64,000 nt of DNA from Vespa crabro (Eukaryota; Arthropoda; Insecta; Hymenoptera; Vespidae), in contig NW_025813595.1 of NCBI RefSeq assembly GCF_910589235.1, positions 4,154,001 through 4,218,000 on the forward strand, read 5' to 3'. Positions 13,496 to 27,400 of the stretch are shown in pieces. The position numbers and the translations under genes are program-made. Position 1 is the first letter of the stretch. Each line of letters opens with the position of its first letter. The notes below the pieces were generated by a model. It was not told where the DNA came from. It did no database searches and saw nothing but the letters and a program-made list of their open reading frames with translations.

Positions 13496-15490
13496 GAAAA
13501 TGACGGTAATAAACATAATAACAATAATAACGACAAAAATAAGAATATTAATAAGGATACGAACGATAATAGTGATAATAATAGAAGTAATAATAACAAT
13601 ATTAAGAATATTAAATATAATAATGATTATAATGAAAATAGTAGTAGTAATAATAACAGTAATAACAATAATAACGATAATAATGATTATAACAATGTTA
13701 ACGATAATAATATTGACGATAATAACGATAATAACCATAATAATAATAATAATAATAATAAAGATAACAACGCTATTAACGATAATAATGAGAGTAATAA
13801 TAATAATAATAACGAAGATAAAGTTAACAATGATAATAACGATAATAACGATAATAAAATTAATAATAGTAGTAATAATTACGATAATGACGATATTAAC
13901 GATAATAATAGTAGTAATAACAACGATAATAGTAGTAATAATAACAATAATAACAATTATAGCGATAATAATGTTATTACCGATAATAACGATAATTATA
14001 ATATTCACAGTAACCATAATAAGGATATTATCCATAATAATAATAACAATAATAACGATAATAACGATTATAATTATTATAATAGAAGTATTAATAACAA
14101 TATTAAGATTAATAACAATAAAAATAGTAGTAATAAGGAAAGTAATAATTATAATAACGATAAAATGATTTTAACGATAATAATAAAAACGATAATTAGG
14201 ATAATATCAATAATAATAATAACAATATTAACGATAATATCGATAATAATAATAACATTAATAACTATTATTACGAAAATAACGATTATAACGAAAATAG
14301 TAATAATAGTAATAATAACCATAATAAAGATAATAACGACACAATAATAATAATAATAACAACGATAATAACGGTAATAACGATAGAAATAATAGAAAAA
14401 GAACAATAATATCAATAATAATGTTAAAAAAAATAATAAAGATAATATCGTTAATAATAATAACGATAATAATGATAAGAGCGATAAAAAAATAACGATA
14501 TTAACAATAATAATGACAATATTAAAGATAATAATGATAATAATGTTAATACGGTAATAATTATCATTATTATAGTAGTAATAAAGTTAATAACGATATT
14601 AAAAATAAAAATAATAATGATAATGTAGATAATAATAATAAAATTCATAACCTTAATAACGTTAATAACGATAATAACGGTAAAAATAGTAAAATTGATA
14701 AATCTAATAACGATAATAAAGAAATAATATTATTAATAATAACGATAATTACGATTACAATGGAGATAATAATATTAACAAAATCGAAAGTAACGATAAT
14801 AACGGTAAAAACGATAATAATAATAGTAATAATACTGGTAATAATAATAATGGTAATTACGATAATAACAATAATAATAATAGTTACAATAGCATTAAAA
14901 CAATAATAACGACAACAACGATAATAACGATATCTATAATAACGATAATAAAGTCAATAATAATAACTACAATAATATCGTTTATAACTATAATAACGAT
15001 GATAACCATAACGATGATAATAACGATAATATCGATAATAATAATAATAATAATAACAGTAATAACGATAATAACATTAATAACGAAAATAATAATAATA
15101 ATAATAATAATAACAATACCGATAATAAAGATAATGACCACAATAATAATAATAATAATAATATTAATAATAATAACGATAATGACAATAATAACGATAA
15201 TAATAGTAATAATGAAAATAATATTCACCACAATTATAACAATAATAGCGGTTATGTTAAGAATAAAATTAATAATATTAACGATTATAATGATAATAAC
15301 GATATAATCGATAATAATAATTACAATAATAACGATAATAACTACAATAATGATAATAATAATAATAATTATAACGATAATAACGATAATATCGATAATA
15401 ACAATATTAATAAGAGCGATAGTAACGTTAATAGTAATAACTATAAATTTGATAATAATGATATTAATGAAAGTAACTATAAAAATAAAA
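13496..15490. repeat. Segmental duplicate of 39110-40530
   Basis: From about 13560 to 13910 and from 14500 to 15490 this region is colinear with 39110-39510 and 39590-40530. A further stretch of about 550 bases (13920-14470) is present only here. Shared landmarks: AATAGAAGTAATAATAACAA, AAGAATATTAAATATAATAA, AATTATCATTATTATAGTAG, AAATTCATAACCTTAATAAC, AATAATGGTAATTACGATAA, ATATCGTTTATAACTATAAT and TAATAAGAGCGATAGTAACG. Landmark offsets move from 25088 to 25031, so the second copy is 57 bases shorter between them. Confidence 0.88.
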
Positions 15491-16009
15491 ATTAATATAA
15501 CAATAATAACCATAATAACGATAACAATAATAACGATAATAAAGTTAGTTATAACAATAATAATAACAATAATAACGATAATAAAGATATCATTAATAAT
15601 AAAAATAACGATAATGCCGATAATAACGTTAATAATAGTAATAATAACAATTATAATAATAACTAAAATAACGATAATAACTATAATAACGAGAACAACG
15701 ATAATAACGATGATAATAATAATAATATTAAAGATAATAGCGATAATGAAGATAATAACGATAATAAGGATAATAACATTACAGTTAGTAATGATAAAAA
15801 CTACAATAAAGATGACAACAATTACAATTATAAAGATGTTAATGAAAAAAACGTTAATAATGATAATAAAGACAATAATAATAATAATAATAACGATAAT
15901 AATGATAATAACGATAACATCGGTAATAATAAAAACAATAATTACGATAATAACGATATTAACGATATCATGATAATAATAAATAATTTCTAATAATAAT
16001 AATAAATAA
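15491..16009. repeat. Array without recognised partner
   Basis: This is triplet array, no gene. It ends at 15980-16009 in a short stretch (AATTTCTAATAATAATAATA) just before the palindrome at 16010. Confidence 0.72.
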
Positions 16010-16029
16010 TAACCTAATTAATTAGGTTA
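16010..16029. other. Perfect 20-bp palindrome containing CCTAA/TTAGG
   Basis: The sequence TAACCTAATTAATTAGGTTA reads the same on both strands. Perfect palindromes of this length are not a normal product of this array, whose + strand is A-rich and not self-complementary. The arms contain CCTAA and TTAGG head to head. TTAGG is the telomere repeat of many arthropods, but one unit per arm is too little to claim a telomeric origin. The right half and what follows it are repeated at 57515-57660, where the left arm is altered. Confidence 0.85.
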
Positions 16030-16220
16030 ATTACGAAAATATCGGTAATAACCACGAAATCGGAGAAATAGATAATTAACAATAAAACCGATAATAACGA
16101 TAATAACGACATTAAATGTAATAATAATAACGATAATATCGATAATAATAATAGCGATAATGACGACAAAATTAATAATAATATTAATGGTATTAACGAT
16201 AATAACGATAATAGTAATTA
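16030..16220. repeat. Repeat shared with 57530-57660 and 44690-44800
   Basis: AATTACGAAAATATCGG, then AATAACCACGAAATCGGAGA and GATAATTAACAATAAAACCG, parallel the 57.53 kb segment (AATTACGAAAATAACGG, AATAACCACAATAACGGCAA). The following part (CGACATTAAATGTAATAATA, ATGACGACAAAATTAATAAT, ATATTAATGGTATTAACGAT) matches 44690-44800. CGGAGA is an unusual word for the array. Confidence 0.82.
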
Positions 16221-16439
16221 TAATAATAACGATAATAACGATAATAACGCATAATAATAATTACAACAATAAAAATAGTAATAATAAATATAATAACGAT
16301 GATAACGATATTGACGATAATGATAATAATATTAACAACGATATTAAGTATAATAACGATATCATCGAGAATAATAAAAATAATATTGATAATAACGATA
16401 ATAACAATGATAAAATTAATAATAATATCGATAATATCA

Positions 16440-16459
16440 ATAATAACGAAAATAACTAT

Positions 16460-16493
<34 letters not shown>

Positions 16494-17530
16494 TTAATAA
16501 TAATAATAATAATTATTATTATAATATCGAAAATAACTGTAGTAATGATAGTAACGTTAATAACGTTAAAGACGATAAAAAATATAAAAATAATAACGTT
16601 AATGACGTTAATAACGACAATAGTAATAATAATAATAGGAACGAATATAACGAAAATAACGACATAAACTGTAGGAATAATAACAATAAAAACAATAATA
16701 ACAATAATAACGATAATAACGATAGTAATAATAATAATAATAATATTGCTTATAACGCTATAAACGATAATTACGATAATAATAATAAAATCGAATAAAG
16801 ATAATAACGATAATAATTATTATAATAACAAGTATAATAACGAAAATAATAATACAAACGATAATAATACTAATGATTATAACCATGATAACGATAACAA
16901 CGATAATAATAAAAATATTAATAACGATAATAAAGTTTATAACGTTAATAATAATAACAATAAAATTGATATTAACGACAATAATTATAATAACTATAAT
17001 AATAATAACAAAAATAACTATTAAAACGGTTATAACAATAATAATAATAACAATAATGACGATAATAACGGTAATAACGATAATTATAATAATAATATGA
17101 ACGATAATAACGTTAATGAAGCCTAATAATAATTATAATAATAACAATAGTAATAATAGTAATAAAAACGATGTTAACGATATGGAAAATAATGATAATA
17201 ATATTAATAACAATATTATGGATAATAACGATAACATCAATAATAATAAATATTGATAATAACGATAATAACGATAATAATAACATTAAGAATAGTGATA
17301 ATAATGATAATAAAGTTAATAACAGTAATAATAACATCAATAATAGCGATAATAACAATAATAACGATAATAACGATAATAATAACATTAATAATAGTGA
17401 TAATAATGATAATAACGATAATAACGATGTTTATAATTATAATAATAATAATAAAATAACGATAATAAATATAATAACGTTAATAATACAAGTAGTAATA
17501 TCAATAACATCATTATTAAAGATAATAAAG
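16440..17530. repeat. Higher-order unit U, middle modules
   Basis: The stretch 16720-17260 is colinear with 33185-33680 at roughly 90% identity by eye. Modules in order: ATCAATAATAACGAAAATAA (16445), ATTGCTTATAACGCTATAAA (16744), TTTATAACGTTAATAATAAT (16934), AACTATTAAAACGGTTATAA (17015), GAAGCCTAATAATAATTATA (17118; other copies read ACGCGTAATAATAA here), AACGATATGGAAAATAATGA, and ACATCATTATTAAAGATAAT (17506). A short AAT run lies at about 16462-16493. Confidence 0.87.
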
Positions 17531-17699
17531 ATAATAACAGTAATAATAATAACAATAATATCAATGGAAATCATAGCAATATTAACGATAATAACGTTAA
17601 TAATAATAACAATAATTACGACAAAAACTATATTAACGATAATAACAATAATAATAAAGATAATAACGATATTAATAATAATAATAATAACAATATTAA

Positions 17700-18335
17700 C
17701 GATAATTACAAATATAATAAAAAGAATGATAACTATTATAATGATAATAACGATAATAATAATAGCAATAATGACGATTTTAAAGTTAAGACCGAAAAAA
17801 ATAAAACCTTAAATGACCATTATAACTTTATCAATGATAATAATAATAATGACGTTAATAATAATCATCATAAAAAAGATATTAACGATAAAAACTACCA
17901 TAAAAATTATAACAAAAATAATAATAATAATAGTAAACACAAGAACGAAATTATCGATAATAACAATAATAATAATAGCGATAGTAACGATAATATAGTT
18001 AATATTAATAACGATATTATTGATAAAATCGATAATAATAATAATAATAATAATAATAACGATAATATCGATAGTAAAAATTATAATGATAATAACGATA
18101 GTAAAGATAATAACTATAATATCCACTATAACAATAATAATAACGATAATGGCGATAATTACGACAATGACGATAATATTAATAACGATAATAACGTTAA
18201 TAACGTAAATAACGACAATAATAATAGAAATAATAACAATATCAACGATAATAAAGATAATAACGATAATAATATTAACGATAATATCGACAATATTAAT
18301 AATATTTACAACGATAATTATGATAATATGGATCG
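17700..18335. repeat. Dispersed repeat, family P (copy 3), cut by the tandem duplication
   Basis: This is colinear with 3900-4680 and 7780-8420. Landmarks are AGCAATAATGACGATTTTAA with AGTTAAGACCG, TATAACTTTATCAATGATAA, ATCATCATAAAAAAGATATT, AATAACGTTAATAACGTAAA and ACAACGATAATTATGATAAT. The family P match continues into 18336-18380, so the 6.1 kb duplication begins inside this element. Its last part is present at 18336 but is preceded by different sequence at the 24448 junction. Confidence 0.85.
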
Positions 18336-18811
18336 TAAAACTAATAACAATAAAGATAATAACAATATTAACGATAATAACGATAATAACGACAATAAAA
18401 ATAATAATAGTAATAGCAATAATAACGATAGTGACGATAATAACGATAATAGCGATAATACTAATAACGATAATAACGATAATAATAATAACGATAATAA
18501 CGATAATGTCGATAATATTTATAACAATATTTACGATAATTTCGATATTAATAATTGTATCATAACAATAATAACGATCATAACGATAATAGCAACTATA
18601 ATAATAACGATAATAACGATATTAATAATAATTATATTATTTTAAGTAACAATAATAATGATAGCGATGTTTATAATAGTAATAATAATAACGTTATAAC
18701 AATACTAACGGTAATAATGATAATAAAAATAATAACCATAATAACGATAATAATAACGTTATTATTAATAACAATAATAACGTTAATAACGGTAATAAAA
18801 ACAACAATAAT

Positions 18812-18925
18812 AACAATATTAGCGAAAATAGTAATAACAATTGTGACGGAAACAACGATAACAGCATTAATAATAATAATAATAATAACGAATGTAAGTA
18901 TAATAACGGTGAAACCTATAATATT
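18812..18925. repeat. Family A element, copy in tandem unit 1 (also 24924-25040)
   Basis: The order is AATATTAGCGAAAATAGTAA, AACAATTGTGACGGAAACAA, an AAT-rich stretch and ACGAATGTAAGTATAATAAC followed by GGTGAAACC. The GAATGTAAG variant is shared with the copy at 10266, which suggests these two are closer to each other than to the copies at 1681, 2896 and 45970, which read GAAAGTAAG. Confidence 0.87.
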
Positions 18926-20079
18926 AATAATAATAATATCGATAATATCGATAATAACGATAATAATAATAATCGTATTAAAGATAATAAAGATAATAAC
19001 GATACTAACTATAATAGCGAAAATAATAATGACAACAAAAACAATATTAACGATAATAAGAATAATAACAATTATTATAATGACGGTAAAAACGATAACA
19101 ACGGTAATAAAGATAATAACGATAATAACGATATTAACAATGATAATAATAGTATTAATAAAGATAATAATAAAGATATTAATACCGATAAAATCGATCA
19201 TAATGGAAATAATAATAATAACAATATTGATAATAACGATAACAATGGTAATAACAATAATAATAATATTAATAATAATAGTAATAATAATAATGATAAT
19301 GACGATAATAACGATAATAATAATAGTCATAATAACATTATTACAATAATTACGATAAAAACAATAATAACGATATCCATAATAACCATAATAAAGACAA
19401 TATTAATAACAATAATAATATTGATAATAACTATAATAACGATTATAATAATAATAATAATAAAGATAATAACGATAATAACGATAATAGCGATTATTAG
19501 AATATTAATAAGTGCGAAAATAACGTTAATAGTAATAAGAATAAAATCGTTAGTAATGATATTAATGAAAATATCCATAATAATAATAATAAATAGAACA
19601 GTACTAACGATAATAACAATAACAATAATAACAATAATAACGATTATTAATATAATAACGATAATAGTAAGAATAATAATAATATCGAAAATATGGTTAA
19701 TTACGAAAATAACGGTAAAAATGATAATAACTATAATAATGACAATAATAATAATAATAATAAAGATAATAACGATAATGACGATAATAGCGATTATAAT
19801 AAAAACAAAATAAAGATAACAACGATATTAACAATAATAACATTAGTAACAATTATAGCGATAATAACAAAAATAACGATAATAACGATAATAATAATAA
19901 CACTAATAACAATAATATCGACAATAACGATAATTACGATAATACTAATAACAATTATAACGATAATAACGATAATAACAATAATATTAGTAATAATAAT
20001 AATATTGATAACAATAATAAGGATAATAGCATTAATAATAATAACAAAATTAACGATTATATTGATTATAAAGATAATG

Positions 20080-23000
20080 ATAGTAACGATAATAATAATT
20101 ATAATAATAACTAATTACGATAATAATAATAGAAAGGATAATAATACTAATAATTATAACCATAATGACGATAATAACGATTATAACGATAATAATAATA
20201 ACAATAACATTGATAATAACGACAATAATCATAATAACTGTAATAATAATAACAAAAATAACTATTAAAACGGTAATAACAATAATAATAATAACAATAA
20301 TTACGATAATATCTGTAATAATGATAAAAATAATTATAATAACGACGATAATAACGGTAATAACGCGTAATAATAAATACAACAGTAACAATAGTAATAA
20401 TAGCAATAATAACGATGGTAACGAAATGGAAGATAATGGTAATAACGAAATTAGGGATAATAACGATAATAACGATTTGAATAATATAAATAATAATAAT
20501 AATTATATTAATAATAAAAATAATAACGATAACAATTATAATAACGTTAATAATACAAGTAATAATAACAATAATATCATTATTAAGGTTAATAAAGAAC
20601 AGAACGATAATAATAATCATAATAATAACAATAATATTCATAACAATATTAACGATAATAACGGTAATGACGATAACAATAATAACGATAATTACGATAA
20701 TATCGATAATAATATTAACAATATTAATGATCATAAACTTAATAGAAATAATAATGACATGTATAACGATAATAACTATAATAATAATACAAAAAATATA
20801 ATAACAATATTAACGATAATAACGATAATAAAAATAACTATAATAACAAAAGTAGTAATAACGTTAAATCGATAATAATGTCATTAAAGATAAAAACAAT
20901 AATAATAACAATAATAACAATAATAACAATAATAACGATAGAAATAATAGCGACAACAATAATAAAAGCGGTAATAATAATAACAATAATAACGATAATA
21001 GCGATAACAATGATAACGATAATAAAGATAAGATCGATAAAAATAACAACAATATTAACGAAAGTAACCATAATAATAATAATAGTAATTACGATAAAAT
21101 CGATATTAACGATAATAAAGATAATAATACTAATGATATTAACGATATTATCATTAATATTAACAATAATAATAACTATAATAACGACAATAACGATAAT
21201 AACAATATTAATAATAACTATAGTCACGATAAAACCAATAATAATAATTAAAATATTATCGATAATATCGATAATAATAATAAAAATTACAACGATAATA
21301 TCGATAATAAATGTTATATTATTAATAATAACGATAATAACAATAATAAGGATAGTAACTATAATAACAATTATATTAATATCGATAAGAACTATAAAAT
21401 TAATAACGCCTATTATGATAACAACGAAAATAATAATATTAATAATAAAGATAATTACGATAATAACGATAATAATTGTAGTAATAATAAAAATAATAAC
21501 GATAATAACGTTAATAAGCAAAATAACGATTATATTATTAACAATTATATTAATAATATCGATAATTGTATAACAATACTAATGATAATAACAATAATAA
21601 TAATAATAATAACAATTATAACGAAATTAAGGATAATAGCGATAATAATAATAACGATAATAACGGTAATAGAAATTATAATAATAACGATAATAACGAT
21701 AAGAACGATAATAACAATAATAATAATATTGATAACAAAGGTAATAACGATATTAACGCTAATAGCGATAATAATAAAACCATTATTGACGAAAATAAAG
21801 ATAATAAAGATAATTACGATAATAATAAGAATAATAACAGCAAAAATATCTATAATAACGATAATAACGACAATAACGATCATAACAATAATAATAATAG
21901 TAATAATAACGATGATAACGGAATTAAGTATATAATAATGTTAATAATAATAATAATAATCACAAAAATAACGATATTAACGATAACAGTAGTAGTAAAA
22001 CTAACAATAATAACAATACTATCGATAATGAGGTTAACGGTATTAATAATAACGATAATAATTACAATAATAATAACGATACTAACTATAAAAACGATAA
22101 TAATAATAGTAATAGTAATAATTATAGCAATAATAACGATAATAAAGATAATTATAATAACAATAATAACGATAATAACGATAATAGCGATTACAATAAT
22201 AACAATAATAATTATAAATTAATAACGAAATTATAAGTTAATAACGAAAATTACGATAATTTTAATAATAACAATAATAATGATAACGATAATAACGAAA
22301 TAGTAATCATAATAATTACGATTATAAAGATAATATCGATATTAATAATAATTATAATAATTAATATAGTAACGATATAAACGATAAGAACAATAATATT
22401 AATAAAAACAATAAAGATAATAATGATAATAATAATAATAATAATAACAATAACAAGGATAGTAACAATAATAATAATAAAAGACTATAATAATGACTAT
22501 AAAGAAAATGATAATAAAGATAATAAATATAATAATAAGAAAAATAATAACGATAATAATGATACAAACTATAATAATAATAATATCAATTAACATAATA
22601 ACGATTATAACGATAATAATAATAACATAAATAACGATAATAACGATTATAACGATAATAATAATACTAATAATAACAATAATAACAGCAAGAACGATAA
22701 AAAATATAATAACATTCATAACGATAAAAACGATAATAACGAAAATAACGATAATAATAATAACAATAATAACAATAATAACCATAATAACGATTTTATA
22801 GTAATAAAAATAAAGATAAAATCGATAATAAGGACAATAATAATAGTAATACTAACGATAATAACGATAATATCGATAATGATTATAACGAAAATAACGA
22901 CAATAATAATATTAATATTAACGATAATAAGAATAATAATAATTACATCGATAATAATAATAATAATTATATCGATAATAAGGGTAATTATGAATATAGC

Positions 23001-24140
23001 AGTAATAACGATAAATTATATATAACGACAATAATAATAATAATAAAAACGATAATAACGATAATAATAATAATAATTATAATAAAGAAAGCATCGGTAT
23101 TAACGGTTATAAAGATAATAATAATAACAATAATGACGATAATAAAAATAATATTGATAATAACAATAATTATAATTATAATTATAATAATAATAATAAA
23201 AACGATAATAACAGTAATAATAATAACGATAATAACGAAAATAAAGATATAACGATAATAATAATAACAATTATAAAGATAGTAACAATAATATCGATAT
23301 TAGCGATAACTATAATTACTATGATTACGATAATAACAATGGTAATAATGACCAAAATATCGAAAACAACGATAATAACGATATTAATACTAATAAAAAT
23401 GAAGTAATATCGGTAAAGTGGATAGTAATAATAATAATATATACGATAATAACGATAATAACGATAGTAATAATAATAATGATAACTATAATATCGTTAA
23501 TAGTAACAACTATAAATTCGATAATAATGGTATTAATGAAAATAACTAGAATAATAATAATACATATAACAATAAAAACGATAATAACAATAATAATATT
23601 GACATTAATAACGATAATTACGATAATAACGATAGTAATAAAGACTATAATAACGGTAAAAAAGATGATGACGATAATAATAATAATAATAATAATAATA
23701 TTATCGATAATAAGTATAATTACGGAAATAACGGTAATAAAGATAATAACAATAATAACGACAAAAATAATAATAATAATAATAACGATACTAACGATAA
23801 TAACGATAATAATAATAATAATAATAAAGATAATAATGGGATTAACGATAATAACGATAGTAATAATTACAATAATAACGATAATGATGATAATAATAAT
23901 AATAACGATAATTATAAGAACAAAAATTACTATAATAACGATATTAACAATAATAATAATAAGAATTACAACGATAATAAAGAATTATCGATAGTAAATA
24001 TAAAAATTATAACGATAATAATAGTAATGACCATAACAATAATAACGACAATTACGATAATATCGATAATAATATTAACATTATTAACGTTCATAACGAT
24101 AACAGTAATAATAATAATAACATGTATAACGATAAAAACG
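20080..24140. repeat. Higher-order unit U, expanded copy inside tandem unit 1
   Basis: Unit U modules appear in the usual order but with about 1.7 kb of other array inserted. They are AACTATTAAAACGGTAATAA (20261), ACGCGTAATAATAAATACAA (20363), AATACAAGTAATAATAACAA (20550), then after the insertion AAAAGACTATAATAATGACT (22480), CAATTAACATAATAACGATT (22588), ATAAGGACAATAATAATAGT (22830), ATATCGGTAAAGTGGATAGT (23407), AACAACTATAAATTCGATAA (23505), AATTACTATAATAACGATAT (23925) and ATTAACGTTCATAACGATAA (24084). The inserted part (21395-22430) has its own relative at 48405-49200. Confidence 0.82.
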
Positions 24141-24447
24141 ATAATAACGATAATAACGATAATAACAATAACAACGAAAATAACGATAATAATAATAATT
24201 ATTATAAAAATAATAATAAGGATTATAACGATCATAACGATAATAATACTAGTAACAGTAACAATAATAATAAATATAATAACGATATTGAGGATACAAA
24301 CGATATTAGAGTCAATAGCGATAATAAAAGTAATAATAATAATAACAATAATAACGATAATGACAATAATAGCAATAATACTGATAATAAAGATATAAAT
24401 AAAAATAATAATAATAATAACAATAATAACGCTAATGAAGATAATAA

Positions 24448-24452
24448 TAAAA
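24448..24452. other. Tandem duplication junction with 5-bp microhomology
   Basis: TAAAA occurs at the left edge (18336-18340, preceded by GATCG and followed by CTAATAAC), at the junction (24448-24452, preceded by GATAATAA and followed by CTAATAAC) and at the right edge (30551-30555, preceded by GATAATAA and followed by ATAAT). The two breakpoints share only these 5 bases, so recombination between long homologous stretches did not create the duplication. In DNA this simple a 5-bp match is weak evidence for a particular mechanism. Confidence 0.9.
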
Positions 24453-27400
24453 CTAATAACAATAAAGATAATAACAATATTAACGATAATAACGATAATA
24501 ACGACAATAAAAATAATAATAGTAATAGCAATAATAACGATAGTGACGATAATAACGATAATAGCGATAATACTAATAACGATAATAACGATAATAATAA
24601 TAACGATAATAACGATAATGTCGATAATATTTATAACAATATTTACGATAATTTCGATATTAATAATTGTATCATAACAATAATAACGATCATAACGATA
24701 ATAGCAACTATAATAATAACGATAATAACGATATTAATAATAATTATATTATTTTAAGTAACAATAATAATGATAGCGATGTTTATAATAGTAATAATAA
24801 TAACGTTATAACAATACTAACGGTAATAATGATAATAAAAATAATAACCATAATAACGATAATAATAACGTTATTATTAATAACAATAATAACGTTAATT
24901 ACGGTAATAAAAACAACAATAATAACAATATTAGCGAAAATAGTAATAACAATTGTGACGGAAACAACGATAACAGCATTAATAATAATAATAATAATAA
25001 CGAATGTAAGTATAATAACGGTGAAACCTATAATATTAATAATAATAATATCGATAATATCGATAATAACGATAATAATAATAATCGTATTAAAGATAAT
25101 AAAGATAATAACGATACTAACTATAATAGCGAAAATAATAATGACAACAAAAACAATATTAACGATAATAAGAATAATAACAATTATTATAATGACGGTA
25201 AAAACGATAACAACGGTAATAAAGATAATAACGATAATAACGATATTAACAATGATAATAATAGTATTAATAAAGATAATAATAAAGATATTAATACCGA
25301 TAAAATCGATCATAATGGAAATAATAATAATAACAATATTGATAATAACGATAACAATGGTAATAACAATAATAATAATATTAATAATAATAGTAATAAT
25401 AATAATGATAATGACGATAATAACGATAATAATAATAGTCATAATAACATTATTACAATAATTACGATAAAAACAATAATAACGATATCCATAATAACCA
25501 TAATAAAGACAATATTAATAACAATAATAATATTGATAATAACTATAATAACGATTATAATAATAATAATAATAAAGATAATAACGATAATAACGATAAT
25601 AGCGATTATTAGAATATTAATAAGTGCGAAAATAACGTTAATAGTAATAAGAATAAAATCGTTAGTAATGATATTAATGAAAATATCCATAATAATAATA
25701 TTAAATAGAACAGTACTAACGATAATAACAATAACAATAATAACAATAATAACGATTATTAATATAATAACGATAATAGTAAGAATAATAATAATATCGA
25801 AAATATGGTTAATTACGAAAATAACGGTAAAAATGATAATAACTATAATAATGACAATAATAATAATAATAATAAAGATAATAACGATAATGACGATAAT
25901 AGCGATTATAATAAAAACAAAATAAAGATAACAACGATATTAACAATAATAACATTAGTAACAATTATAGCGATAATAACAAAAATAACGATAATAACGA
26001 TAATAATAATAACACTAATAACAATAATATCGACAATAACGATAATTACGATAATACTAATAACAATTATAACGATAATAACGATAATTACAATAATATT
26101 AGTAATAATAATAATATTGATAACAATAATAAGGATAATAGCATTAATAATAATAACAAAATTAACGATTATATTGATTATAAAGATAATGATAGTAACG
26201 ATAATAATAATTATAATAATAACTAATTACGATAATAATAATAGAAAGGATAATAATACTAATAATTATAACCATAATGACGATAATAACGATTATAACG
26301 ATAATAATAATAACAATAACATTGATAATAACGACAATAATCATAATAACTGTAATAATAATAACAAAAATAACTATTAAAACGGTAATAACAATAATAA
26401 TAATAACAATAATTACGATAATATCTGTAATAATGATAAAAATAATTATAATAACGACGATAATAACGGTAATAACGCGTAATAATAAATACAACAGTAA
26501 CAATAGTAATAATAGCAATAATAACAATGGTAACGAAATGGAAGATAATGGTAATAACGAAATTAGGGATAATAACGATAATAACGATTTGAATAATATA
26601 AATAATAATAATAATTATATTAATAATAAAAATAATAACGATAACAATTATAATAACGTTAATAATACAAGTAATAATAACAATAATATCATTATTAAGG
26701 TTAATAAAGAACAGAACGATAATAATAATCATAATAATAACAATAATATTCATAACAATATTAACGATAATAACGGTAATGACGATAACAATAATAACGA
26801 TAATTACGATAATATCGATAATAATATTAACAATATTAATGATCATAAACTTAATAGAAATAATAATGACATGTATAACGATAATAACTATAATAATAAT
26901 ACAAAAAATATAATAACAATATTAACGATAATAACGATAATAAAAATAACTATAATAACAAAAGTAGTAATAACGTTAAATCGATAATAATGTCATTAAA
27001 GATAAAAACAATAATAATAACAATAATAACAATAATAACAATAATAACGATAGAAATAATAGCGACAACAATAATAAAAGCGGTAATAATAATAACAATA
27101 ATAACGATAATAGCGATAACAATGATAACGATAATAAAGATAAGATCGATAAAAATAACAACAATATTAACGAAAGTAACCATAATAATAATAATAGTAA
27201 TTACGATAAAATCGATATTAACGATAATAAAGATAATAATACTAATGATATTAACGATATTATCATTAATATTAACAATAATAATAACTATAATAACGAC
27301 AATAACGATAATAACAATATTAATAATAACTATAGTCACGATAAAACCAATAATAATAATTAAAATATTATCGATAAGATCGATAATAATAATAAAAATT

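Larger units (their letters stand above)
18336..24447. repeat. 6112-bp tandem duplication, copy 1
   Basis: Every landmark here recurs at +6112 until about 24140, and then at +6103 up to the end of copy 2. The unit starts with TAAAACTAATAACAATAAAG and ends with CTAATGAAGATAATAA. By hand I find 11 substitutions: 18788, 19589, 19977, 20414, 21266, 22613, 22686, 22975, 23430, 23503 and 23892. There is also one 9-bp length difference within 24138-24167. Identity is therefore about 99.8%. The unit contains a family A copy (18812-18925), modules of unit U (20080-24140) and a segment shared with 48405-49200 (21395-22430). No gene. Confidence 0.96.

Noticed and set aside
16010..16029. Transcription terminator or telomere fragment
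   Set aside because: The palindrome has no loop or following T tract and no gene before it. One CCTAA and one TTAGG are too little for a telomere.
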